Source of the DNA: Salvelinus alpinus | Lineage: Eukaryota > Chordata > Actinopteri > Salmoniformes > Salmonidae | Reading direction: 5' to 3' | Length of the DNA: 64,000 nucleotides | NCBI RefSeq assembly: GCF_045679555.1 | Contig: NC_092093.1 | Span: 62,698,365-62,762,364, forward strand | Shown here: positions 1 through 10,316 of the stretch, piece after piece | Layout: each line of letters opens with the position of its first letter | Numbering within the stretch: position 1 is the stretch's first letter | Program-made: the position numbers and the translations under genes | Notes under the pieces: model-generated | Told to the model about the DNA's origin: nothing | Databases searched by the model: none | Seen by the model: the letters and a program-made list of their open reading frames with translations, nothing else

Positions 1-136
1 AGTCATTTACAACTTTAACAATGTCTACACTGTATTTCTGATCAATTCGATGTTATTTTAATGGACAAAAAATGTGCTTTTCTTTCAAAAACAAGGACAT
101 TTCTAAGTGACCCAAACTTTTGAACGGTAGTGTATA
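1..136 (+). mobile_element. Tc1/mariner-like transposon, terminal fragment
   Basis: The first 136 bases match what I know as the terminal region of a common salmonid Tc1-like element. The segment ends in CTTTTGAACGGTAGTGTATA, the usual outer end of that family. Only this end lies in the window, so transposase state cannot be judged. Family assignment is from memory of the terminal sequence. Confidence 0.75.
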
Positions 137-496
137 TTTTGGGGGGGGAAGCCTGGCTTCCATTGGCATCCATGAATACACACCACTGACTTTAAGTCCA
201 CACTAGCTGCTTTTCAAACTTAAAGACACCTCAGGATTCTCTCACATGAAAACACAACCACAACAACACACACAATTTAACACTTTGGCGCCAGCAACAA
301 CTATCTCTGTGGAAACACTCACAAGCGCTTCACACTTAAATTAATTCAACATAAAAACAAATCTGTTTACTTCATGTTATCCCCAATCATGAGATCAAAA
401 ACAGCATAACATAAACACTCCGCCAGTCCCTTTGTGACATCACCAGTGGTTCGCTTGCTGTGCCTACCGCCAATCAAATTCCCAGGTTTATTTTCT

Positions 497-500
<4 letters not shown>
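137..500. other. no gene or recognised repeat
   Basis: I see no coding exon, tRNA or repeat that I recognise here. A G-run lies near 142-149 and the rest is ordinary AT-rich intergenic sequence. Confidence 0.5.

Positions 501-588
<88 letters not shown>
501..588 (+). repeat. (CT)n microsatellite
   Basis: About 44 uninterrupted CT units. The apparent SLSLSL and ERERER reading frames across it are artefacts of the dinucleotide. Confidence 0.98.
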
Positions 589-591
<3 letters not shown>

Positions 592-1500
592 GAAGCTCAG
601 CCTTTTAACAGATAATTCACACACTATAGTTGAGTGATGTGATTAATTTGCTCATTGTCTCAAAACAAGTGTACAGGGAGGGAACGCTCACTGATGGCAG
701 CAAGGCCTCATTTGCATTTTCTACTCCAAATAAAAGCTGATGAGTCATTCTTACAGATGAGTGGGAACAGTCAGTGGATGCCAGTGTTCCTATTTGGGGT
801 GTATGGATATTATTATGGACTGGGAAGAGGAGTATGACTGACTTATGAGGGGTGTGACGAGGCAGCAGCTAGATATTCCTTGTCGTTAGGTTGCCCTTTG
901 GCAATGTGTTGTATTCATGGTTGGTTGGTTTGGTTTGTCTCCTTTTCCTTCTACCTAGCTTGTGAGATGAGGTCACTAACCTTAGTCCAACTAAGCCAAA
1001 AGCACCCCAGGGGCAAATGTGACTAGGTTATATCATAGCACACACAACTCTGAACTTGTATGTGTACTGAACACATTCCCATACACATCATCACATAAAA
1101 TCATCTCAGCTCAAGTGTTTAACAGTTGCAGAACCAGAACAGACTATATGTCCGCAAGCATTCCGAGTGTAACTCTAAATCCCTTATCAAATCAGTGTGT
1201 AACTGCGGAAAACGTCATTCTTATTAGCTTCTGTCCAGGAACATCGACTGAGGGAAGCCCACAAGAGTTGACCGTTCACCTGGAACCTGCGTGGGCGTAG
1301 CTGCACAGCCCAGTGAACTGAACAAATCAGAAGAGATTGAAAAACCTACACTTTAATTACAACATACTGCAACAACAAACTTTGGGCCAGAGTTGTTTAT
1401 GTGGATGAATGTTCTCATACAACAAGCTCTCACAGTCTCACTGCAGAATTAGACATTCATCCATGTTCTCTAAACATCACATTTCAAAATTGTTCCTGCT
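589..1500. other. no gene or recognised repeat
   Basis: Intergenic sequence with only short random reading frames and no splice-bounded exon that I can support. Confidence 0.45.
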
Positions 1501-1504
1501 GCTC

Positions 1505-1830
1505 TGTATCGTTCAATTTCTCCAAATGTCACATTTCTAAGTTAAGGGTTAAGTTTTGGCATTCATTCCAAATGGTTAAGGTAAGGGTTAAGATTTGGGA
1601 TAGGTTAAAAACCAACCCAAAAAAACAGTTTCCTTGACTGGGATCAGAACACTCAACCTTCAACACCCATCCACCACTCCCGTCCAAAAAGCCTACTTGG
1701 TGGTAATAGCGCTCACTGTTGCCCCCCCCCAGTGGGCGGTTCTGAAGGCATTTCCCGACGTCCTCAGGACGTGGATAGACGTCCAGTTTCGACGTCACTC
1801 TTGAACGACCTGGCTGCCACAAAGGCTAAT
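1505..1830. repeat. dispersed repeat, TTAAGG-rich
   Basis: Contains several GGTTAAG-like blocks followed by a segment resembling the degenerate salmonid repeat that ends in a tRNA-like GGATCAGAACACTCAACC stretch. The family name is not known to me. The boundaries are approximate. Confidence 0.4.
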
Positions 1831-2124
1831 CAAATTAAAAGTTATTCTGTGTTTTGGTCGATTGTTGATAAGTTTTGGTGATGATTAAAGAACCAGTGCG
1901 TTTCTTTTACAAACCCACACTTCTGTCTGGTCCTCTGTCGTGGGATAATCTATAAAGCCCGTCGTTTATGAGTCACACATTTATATTGAACTAAGAGGAG
2001 CTGCAGTGGCCTACACAAAGTTAATTGTTTCAAGGATACAAAAAAAAAAATCAATCAAGGAACATCATAACAGTTAGGATTACAAATAGGTGAGAAATAG
2101 CAATACAGTCCTACCTCCTAACAA

Positions 2125-2290
2125 TGCACATGTACTCTACATTTGAGTAATTTTGCAGACGCTCTTATCCAGAGAAACTTACAATAATGAGTGCATACAT
2201 TTTCGTACTGATCCCCAGTGGGAATCGAATCCACAACACTGGCGTTGCAAACGTCATGCTCTGCCAACTGAGCCACACAGGACCCCATAC
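2125..2290 (-). repeat. tRNA-derived SINE, reverse orientation
   Basis: Contains GCAGACGCTCTTATCCAGAG, a sequence shared by many teleost SINE tails, followed by a reversed tRNA-like head (GGGAATCGAATCCACAAC then CTGCCAACTGAGCCACAC). A solo LTR sits immediately at its 3' side. Confidence 0.7.
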
Positions 2291-2643
2291 TGTCACGCCC
2301 TGACTTTAGAGATCCTTATTTATTCTCTATGTTTGGTTAGGTCAGGGTGTGATTCGGGTGGGAGAATCTATGTTTCTATTTCTTTGTTGTTTTTGCCTAG
2401 TGTGGTTCCCAATCAGAGGCAGCTGTCTATCGTTGTCTCTGATTGGGGATCATATAATAGTTGTCATTTTCCGTTTGGGTTTTGTGGGGTGTTGTTTTCC
2501 GTTTAGTATCTGTGCCCGACGGAACTGTCGCTTTCGTTTTTGTACTTTGTTATTTTTGTTTGAGTGATTCTTGACAATGAAGATCATGAACACTTTCCAC
2601 GCTGCGCTTTGGTCCACTCTTCCTTACGACGACGAGCGTTACA
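2291..2643 (+). mobile_element. solo LTR of the 8.1-9.7 kb LTR retrotransposon family
   Basis: Begins TGTCACGCCCTGA and ends GCGTTACA, matching the LTRs at 8099 and 9371 along its length. It is flanked by the same five bases, CATAC, at 2286-2290 and 2644-2648, which is the target-site duplication expected of an LTR insertion. The absence of internal sequence implies LTR-LTR recombination. It appears older than the copy at 8.1 kb because it differs more from the pair there. Confidence 0.85.
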
Positions 2644-3617
2644 CATACTACTTAAACAGATTATGTCTTGTACCTGTCTAGTGTAACTCATTTTTGTCAA
2701 AGCCAGATATTCTACCAGGGTTGTGAGTAGAATCTATTGAATACTTGCTTTGAACAATTTACTCCGCTTACTTTGTCTAGATGTCACAATCACAATCTCC
2801 TTGCATGAAGTTGTATGCACCTTGACCTTCTTGGCTTTGAGGTCTGATTTCCCCTTATCCTGACAACTTTACTTCATTTTCCTATCGAGGAAGTCCAAAG
2901 TAGACAACTGGAAACAACATGATGAACAATGATAACACAACTAACCATCATTTGAATACTCACAGAAAACAACCTTGAATTGAATGCATTTCCCCCATTT
3001 TATATGCAAGACTACAATGTCTAACATCACTCTTGGCACAAACCACTGTCAACAGATAGCACTTAAAGGTTTTTAAGTGGCACAACTTCTGGAGATTTGT
3101 TGAGATCTTAATTGCTCTAAATTGCAATTTCTTTCTTGTGTATTTTTGGAGTCCTTAAAGTGTCTTGACAATGGAAGGTATTCGGCAGTTTGGCTGACAA
3201 ATGTGTATTTCTCCATAGCATAATATTGTACTGTAAACGAATACTCATTTTAAGTCTATGCCTTTAGTACTTTGTGTTTCAAATAGCCCACAAACACAAT
3301 TCAAATACTGTATTTGCTTAAAAGTACTCAACATAATCTGTTACCTGTGGCACAAATTGTAACCATGCCATGGGCAATTACAGGTAACTATGAGCAGTTG
3401 CTACAATTCATGGAGGTGTTTTCTTATGCTTATTAAATATTCAATCAATATAAATTATTTTAATTGAAGTAATGAATTGCTAAAATGCTGCATGGAGGTA
3501 CTCTATCTATATAAATGTATCAATTTGTTTGGCTGTGGTTATTGCCTGGAGATACATCAACATTTAGTCAAGTAAGATTGAAATGGCCATGCAACCATTA
3601 TTAACAATCACAATATT
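2644..3617. other. no gene or recognised repeat
   Basis: AT-rich intergenic DNA. No open exon flanked by splice signals, tRNA or named repeat is recognised. Confidence 0.45.
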
Positions 3618-5207
3618 GACGCACGGTGATTTGTCATTGAATTTGACAATATGCCTATACACTAATATACTTCACTAATACGGGCCTCCCGGGTGGCGCA
3701 GTGGTCTAGAGCACTGCATCGCAGTGCTAGCTGCGCCACCAGAGTCTCTGGGTTCGCGCCCAGGCTCTGTCGCAGCCGGCCGCGACCGGGTGGTCCGTGG
3801 GGCGACGCACAATTGGCTTAGCGTCGTCTGGGTTAGGGAGGGTTTGGCCGGTAGGGATATCCTTGTCTCATCGCGCTCCAGCGACTCCTGTGGCGGGCCG
3901 GGCGCAGTGCGCGCTAACCGAGGGGGGCGGGTGCACGGTGTTTCCTCCGACACATTGGTGCGGCTGGCTTCCGGGTTGGAGGCGTGCTGTGTTAAGAAGC
4001 AGTGCGGCTTGGTTGGGTTGTGCTTCGGAGGACGCATGGCTTTCGATCTTCGTCTCTCCCGAGCCCGTACGGGAGTTGTAGCGATGAGACAAGATAGTAA
4101 TTACTAGTGATTGGATACCACGAAAATTGGGGAGAAAAGGGGATAAAAATAAATAAAAAAATTATATATATATATATATATATACTTCACTAATATACTA
4201 CACTAATATACTACACTAATATACTATACACCAATATACTACACTAACATACTACACACTAATATACTACACTAATATACGACACTAATAGACTACACTA
4301 ATATACTATACACTAATATACTATACACTAATATACTATACACTAATATACTATACACTAATATACTACACTAATATCCTACACTAATATACTATACACT
4401 AATATAATTCACTAATATACTACACTAATATACTATACACTAATATACTACACTAATATACTACACCAATATACAACACAAATTTACTATACACTAATAT
4501 ACTATACACTAATATACTACACTAATATCCTACACTAATATACTATACACTAATATAATTCCCTAATATACTATACTAATATACTACACTAATATACTAT
4601 ACTAATATACAACACTAACAGACTACACACTAATATACTATACTAATATACTATACACTAATATACTACACTAATATACTATACACTAATATATTAAACA
4701 AATAAACTATACACTAATATACTACACTAATATACTACACTAATATACTATACACTAATATACTTCACTAATATACTTCACCAATATACAACACAAATTT
4801 ACTATACACTAATATACTATACACTAATATACTATACTAATATACTATACACTAATATACTACACTAATATACTACACTAATATACTATACACTAATATA
4901 CTATACTAATATACTATACACTAATATACTACACTAATATACTACACCAATATACTATCCACTAATATAATATACTAATATACTAATATACTACACTAAT
5001 ATACTATACTAATACACTATACTAATATACTACACTAATATACTATCGTTGAGTACTTTACCTCTCTATCTCCAAAAAGTTTGTGTGAGTCCCTAACCTG
5101 CATTCGCTCTTCTCATCACAGGAGTATAAATCACAAATTGATGAAGTCTGATACGTAGACACCTTCATCCTTGGTGACATTTACCCCTAACAAACGATAT
5201 CACGCTC
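3618..5207. repeat. AT-rich minisatellite block, copy A
   Basis: A unique lead-in (GTGATTTGTCATTGAATTTG at 3630) runs into tandem units of about 13-15 bases of the type CTACACTAATATA or CTATACACTAATATA. The array reaches about 5044 and is followed by a unique tail (GTTGAGTACTTTACC). A SINE interrupts it at 3682-4150. The same lead-in, array and tail recur as copy B directly downstream. Confidence 0.9.
3682..4150 (+). repeat. tRNA-derived SINE inside the minisatellite
   Basis: Starts GGGCCTCCCGGGTGGCGCAG, contains GGTTCGCGCCCAGGCTCTGT and ends in an A-rich tail before a short (TA)n run. Similar copies lie at 44450 and 49287. Reading frames in this block are not genes. Confidence 0.8.
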
Positions 5208-5870
5208 AGTGATTTGTCATTGAATTTGACAATATGCCTATACACTAATATACTATACTAATATACTACACTAATATACTATACTAATATACGACACTAA
5301 TATACTATACTAATATACTATACTAGTATACTACACTAATATACTATACTAATATACTACACTAATATACTATACTAATATGCTATACTTGTATACTATA
5401 CTAATATACTACACTAATATACTATACTAATATACTATACTAGTATACTACACTAATATACTATACTAATATACTTCACTAATATGCTACACTAATATAC
5501 TAACCTAACATACTACGCTAATATACTTCACTAGTATACTATGCCGATATACTACGCTAATACACTACACTAATACACTACGCTAATATACTACACGAAT
5601 ATACTATACACTAATATACTACACACTAATATACTATACACTAATATGCTATACACTAATATACTATACTAATACACTATACTAATATACTACACTAATA
5701 TACTATCGTTGAGTACTTTACCTCTCTATCTCCAAAAAGTTTGTTTGAGTCCCTAACCTGCGTTCTCACTTCTCATCACAGTATATACAGAGGAGTATGA
5801 ATCACTAATTAATGAAGTCTGATACGTAGACACCTTCACCCTTGGTGACATTTACCCCTAACAAATTGTA
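5208..5870. repeat. AT-rich minisatellite block, copy B
   Basis: Repeats the lead-in (GTGATTTGTCATTGAATTTG at 5211), the CTAATATACTA units and the tail (GTTGAGTACTTTACC at 5708) of copy A, but without the SINE. The tail copies differ by a few substitutions and one small insertion, so the duplication is not very recent. Confidence 0.9.
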
Positions 5871-6009
5871 TACGTTTGATGCCACTCAGCCCAGAGCAAG
5901 ATGTCACTGAAGCGTCTGGCAATCACTTACACTGATGACTTCCAGCAACAGGTGAAAAGAAACAGTCCACTTAATGCAATGAGAGAAGCTCTGGGTGTCT
6001 TATCTCTTG

Positions 6010-6010
6010 C

Positions 6011-6048
<38 letters not shown>
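6010..6048 (+). repeat. (CT)n microsatellite
   Basis: A simple CT tract of about 19 units next to the 3' end of a reversed LINE fragment. Confidence 0.9.
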
Positions 6049-6049
<1 letters not shown>

Positions 6050-6054
<5 letters not shown>

Positions 6055-7319
6055 CAATTCAAATTGCTTTATTGGCATGACGTAACAATGTACATATTGC
6101 TAAAGCGTACTTTGGAAATTAAGTGATTAATATACAATATTGACATAATTATAATAATCAACAGGACAATCAATAACAACAATAATCAACGGTCAAAATA
6201 ACCATACATAGGACATGTGCAGGTTGGTTGGTCTGTGAGACACTGTCCCTCAACTTATAGCAGGCAGCAATATAGTGCGCTGCCAACCCACAGCTCTCTG
6301 TGTTCTGCCCCAATGGGACGGGTAGCCTATTCTCATCAGAAAGGTATTTGAAACCTTGAATAAGGGTTTTCAATTTGGGGAAATTACACTCTCTAATTGT
6401 TTTATAGTTTAGAAATGTTGTCAGGAAATGTAGCTCTGTCTCAGGTTCTGCTGTGGTGCAGTGGTTGCACAGACTTTCCTCTACAGGGAGCCAGGTTTTC
6501 CTGTCTACGGTTCTCAATGGCAAGGCTGTACTTTGTCAAGATTTTTCTAAGGTTTTGATCAGTAACCATGATCAAATAGTTTGTCATTAGTTTGTCATGG
6601 TGTACTGTCGATTTACGGCCAGATATCACTGCATTTTGCTTTGTGCTTGTGTCTGTGTTTCCCAATAGGTAATGCAGTTTTGTTGGGACTGTGTTGTAAC
6701 TTTTGTTGGATGTTCTAGTCCTAAAGCATAAGTGCTTTAGTAGAACAGGTTTGTGAACTCAGCCCCAGGACCAGTTGGATGAGGGGATTATTTTCTTGGC
6801 TCAGCTCTTGGCATTGCAGGGCTTGGTAATGATCTGAGAGGGGGTCACTGTATTTGAGATGTTCCAAAACTGAATTGCTCTTTTTTTTTGTTTTTATTAT
6901 TAGTGGATATTGGCCTAATTCTGCCCTGCATGCATTGTTTGTAGTTTTCGTCTGGACATGTAGGAGAATATTACGGAACTATTCATGCAGGGTTTCAATG
7001 GGGTGTTTGTGTTGTTCTGCAAGTGGACCCCACACCTCGCTGCCATCAAGTACAATTGGTTCAATGACACATTCAATTAGTTTTACCCACATATATATAT
7101 ATTTTTTTCTTAACCTTTATTTAACTAGGCAAGTCAGTTAAGAACAAATTCTTATTTACAATGACGACCAATAGTTTGTCATTAGTTTGTCATGGTGTAC
7201 TGTCGATTTACGGCCAGATATCACTGCATTTTGCTTTGTGCTTGTGTCTGTGTTTCCCAATAGGTAATGTAGTTTTGTTGTGACTGTGTTGTAACTTTTG
7301 TTGGATGTTCTAGTCCTAA
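6050..7319 (-). mobile_element. LINE 3' fragment, reverse orientation
   Basis: Begins with TTCAATTCAAATTGCTTTATTGG-type sequence that I recognise as the reversed 3' end of a common salmonid non-LTR retrotransposon. Short minus-strand frames resemble its reverse-transcriptase C-terminal part (compare the copy at 46630). The fragment is interrupted by a SINE tail at 7081-7168 and contains an internal duplication of about 150 bases (6580-6720 and 7169-7319). The same element resumes at 9737 beyond the LTR element. It is heavily decayed. Confidence 0.65.
7081..7168 (-). repeat. SINE tail fragment, reverse orientation
   Basis: Contains CCTTTATTTAACTAGGCAAG followed by GTTAAGAACAAATTCTTA, the reversed tail of a widespread salmonid SINE. 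A forward copy of the same tail lies at 62290-62340. Confidence 0.75.
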
Positions 7320-7605
7320 TGTAACGGCTGTCTTCGGGTGAAAGAGAGGAGGACCAAAATGCAGCGTGATGATAATCCATATTTAATGGGAAATACTTAA
7401 ACAACGAACAAAAACAACAAACTGACAGAAGGAACCGAAAATGCTACAGTCCTGAACATGGGAACACAGAACAGATGAACACACGAACAGGAACAATCAC
7501 CCACAAACAAACAGTGAAAACAGGCTACCTTAATATGGTTCCCAATCAGAGACAATGACAAACACCTGCCTCTGATTGAGAACCATATTAGGCCAAACAA
7601 CAACT
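7320..7605 (-). mobile_element. partial LTR of the same family, reverse orientation
   Basis: Starts TGTAACGGC (the reversed LTR end) and retains the internal hairpin at 7537-7584. It belongs to a divergent subfamily compared with the LTRs at 8.1 and 9.4 kb. The far end is replaced by a tRNA-like SINE segment. Confidence 0.7.
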
Positions 7606-7730
7606 ATCGGACTCCCAATCACAGCCGATTGGAATTCAGCCTGGAATCAAACCAGGGTCTGTGGTGACGCCTCTAGCATTGAGATGCAGTGTCTAAGCCG
7701 CTGTGGCACTCGGGACCCCCAAATTTCAAT
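7606..7730 (-). repeat. tRNA-derived SINE fragment, reverse orientation
   Basis: Contains CCTGGAATCAAACCAGGG and GATGCAGTGTCTAAGCCGCT, the reversed tRNA-like head of a salmonid SINE. Confidence 0.65.
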
Positions 7731-7851
7731 TATTTTTTTAATGTGAAAAATGCCCTGCGTGCTTTCTCTCTCAGTTCATTCACTGCCTCATTTAGGTGTC
7801 CAGTTGAGCTTCTTTTTTTTTTACATAAGTAATTGTAGTGTGCGCAGTACT

Positions 7852-8098
7852 CTATATACACTAAGTGTACAAAACATTATGAACACCTGCTCTTTCCATG
7901 ACAGACTGACCAGGTGGATCCAGGTGAAAGCTATTATCCCTTATTGATGTCACTTATTAAATCCACTTCAATCAGTGAAGATGAAGGGGAGGAGACAGGT
8001 TAAAGAAGGATTTTTAAGCCTTAAGACAATTGAGACATGGATTGTGTATGTGTGCCATTCAGAGGGTGAATGTGTCATTGTGCTTATTAAGGAAGTTT
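7852..8098. mobile_element. fragment of a hairpin-type DNA transposon
   Basis: TATACACTAAGTGTACAAAA followed by AACACCTGCTCTTTCCATGA matches one end of a common teleost DNA element that I know only by sequence. The opposite end is missing. The LTR retrotransposon begins at 8099. Confidence 0.55.
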
Positions 8099-9731
8099 TG
8101 TCACGCCCTGACCGTAGAGAGCTTTTTATGTCTCTAATTTGGTTCGGTCAGGGTGTGATTTGGGTGGGCATTCTATGTTCATTTTCTATGTTTTGTATTT
8201 CTTTGTTGTTTGGCCGGTGTGGTTCTCAATCAGAGGCAGCTGTCTATCGTTGTCTCTGATTGAGAACCATACTTAGGTAGCTTTTTCCCACATGGTTTTT
8301 GTGGGTAGTTGTTTTCTGTTTTTTGTGTCTGCACCAGACAGAACTGTTTCGGTCGTTCTCTTTGTTGTTTTTGTTATTCAGTGTTCAGTATTATTAATAA
8401 ATCATGAACACTTACCACGCTGCGCTTTGGTCCACTTCTTCTTCAGACGGCCGTTACAGAACTACCCACCACCAAAGGACCAAGCAGCGTGGTAAAAGGG
8501 ACTCCTGGACAAGTGAGCAGTGCTATCTGGAGTATGAGACAACCTGGGAGGAGGTAGAGAGGTGGTCGGTCGACCCAGGGAGAGTGGCGGAGCCCGCCTG
8601 GGATTCTCTAGAACAGTGGGAGGAGGGATACTGGAGAATGGAGTTGGTGACAAGGAAACGGCTGGCAAGGAAACCCAAGAGGCAGCCCCAAAAAATGTTT
8701 TGGGGGGGCACACGGGGAGTGTGGCAGAGTCAGGTAGTAGACCTGAGCCAACTCCCCGTGCTTACCGTGGCGAGCATGGGACTGGTCAGGCCCCGTGCTA
8801 TGGGGTGATGCTCACAGTGTCGAGGCGGAGCATTCACAGGCCAGTGTGCTCGGTGCCAGTGTCCCGCATTTGCCGGGTGGAAGCTGGCATCCAGCCAGAA
8901 CGGGTGGGGCCAGCTCTGCGCTCGAGACTGGCAGTGCGCCTCCACGGCCCAGTGTATCCGGTGCCTCGGCCAAGGAAGAGGCCTCCGGGATGTCTCCCCA
9001 GCCTGGTGAGTCCTGTGCCTGCTCCCAGAGCCAGGTCTCCTGTGTGTCTCCCCAGCCCGGTGAGTCCTGTGCCTGCCTCCTGTCCGGAGCTGCCAGAGTC
9101 TCCCTCCTGTCCGGAGCTGCCAGAGTCTCCCTCCTGCCCGGAGCTGCCAGAGTCTCCCTCCTGTCCGGAGCCCGCTGCGAGGGTCCCCAGTCCGGGGTTG
9201 GCGGCGAGGGTCCCCGCTCTAGAGGTTCCACCTAAGTGGGCCAAGCCAGAGGTGGAGCGGGGTCTACGTCCCGCACCAGAGCCGCCACCACGGTGAAATG
9301 CCCACCCAGACCCTCCCCTATAGGTTCAGGTTTTGCGGCCGGAGTCCGCACCTTGGGGGGGGGGGGGTACTCTCATGCCCTGACCGTAGAGAGCTTTTTA
9401 TGTCTCAATTTTGATTTGGTCAGGGTGTGATTTGGGTGGGCATTCTATGTTCATTTTCTATGTTTTGTATTTCTTTGTTTGGCCGGTGTGGTTCTCAATC
9501 AGAGGCAGCTGTCTATCGTTGTCTCTGATTGAGAACCATACTTAGGTAGCTTTTTCCCACATGGTTTTTGTGGGTAGTTGTTTTCTGTTTTTTTGTGTCT
9601 GCACCAGACAGAACTGTTTCGGTTGTTCTCTTTGTTGTTTTTGTTATTCAGTGTTCAGTATTATTAATAAATCATGAACACTTACCACGCTGCGCTTTGG
9701 TCCACTTCTTCATGCAACGATGTCCGTTACA
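8099..9731 (+). mobile_element. short non-autonomous LTR retrotransposon
   Basis: Two LTRs of about 360 bases (8099-8458 and 9371-9731), beginning near TGTCACGCCCTGAC and ending GTTACA, flank about 910 bases of internal sequence. Five-base target duplications AGTTT occur at 8094-8098 and 9732-9736. A G-rich run just before the 3' LTR serves as the likely polypurine tract, and each LTR carries AATAAA. No reverse transcriptase or integrase is present, so copying would need enzymes from another element. The internal part has a proline-rich frame (about 8562-9296) with tandem PESPSCPEL units and no family I can name. By eye the LTRs are about 95% identical, implying a fairly recent insertion. Confidence 0.85.
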
Positions 9732-9736
9732 AGTTT

Positions 9737-10130
9737 AGAACTCTTACATTTATAAAACTACAGAACACCTTCCCCAGGTTACTGTTCACACAAATGCCTC
9801 TGTAATTGTTAAGGTCAAATTCATCTCCGTTCTTAAAGATTGGGGCTATGAGTCCTTGGTTCCAGATGTCAGGGTAATAACCTACACTCAGGATCAAATG
9901 AAACTGTTTTAATATAGCCAATAAACATGTTGCACTAGTGAATTTGTTTGCATGTCTGATCTTTTGAGGAACAATGTAATTTGGCTGTGATCAGACAGAG
10001 GTGTTAGTGGCTCGAGAGAGAAAGGGTCTGTAATCATATAGTCTAATGTGCTGTGGCCAAGAGGTGAGCAATAGGTGAATCTCCTGAAAGAGTCCCCCCC
10101 GTAATGTATCATTGACAAAGTACAGACCCA
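9737..10130 (-). mobile_element. LINE reverse-transcriptase fragment
   Basis: The minus strand encodes a reverse-transcriptase block (GYYPDIWNQGLIAPIFKNGD then NNYRGICVNSNLGKVFCS), typical of the start of the RT domain of a non-LTR retrotransposon, and a second block ending the endonuclease domain (LSDHSQITL). It is the upstream continuation of the LINE at 6050-7319, separated from it by later insertions. The frame is broken. Confidence 0.75.
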
Positions 10131-10316
10131 GGCTTCGACAGAGCTCCCAGGCTTCTCTCATTCTCCCTCGCCCTCTTTCTATTCCACTCTCTCATGTGTT
10201 CTTTCTCTTTTTATCTCTCTATTTCTCTCTTTCTGCTCCAATCTCTCTCTCTCCATTCTGTCTTCCTTTCTTTCTTTCTTTCTCTCTCTCTGTTTGTCTG
10301 TCTCTCTGTCTCATTT
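10131..10316 (+). repeat. pyrimidine-rich low-complexity tract
   Basis: Imperfect TCTC, TTTC and CTGT runs with no other structure. Confidence 0.8.

Noticed and set aside
3724-4107. Overlapping 90-127 residue frames on both strands
   Set aside because: They lie entirely within a GC-rich SINE, and related copies at 44.5 and 49.3 kb give different frames.
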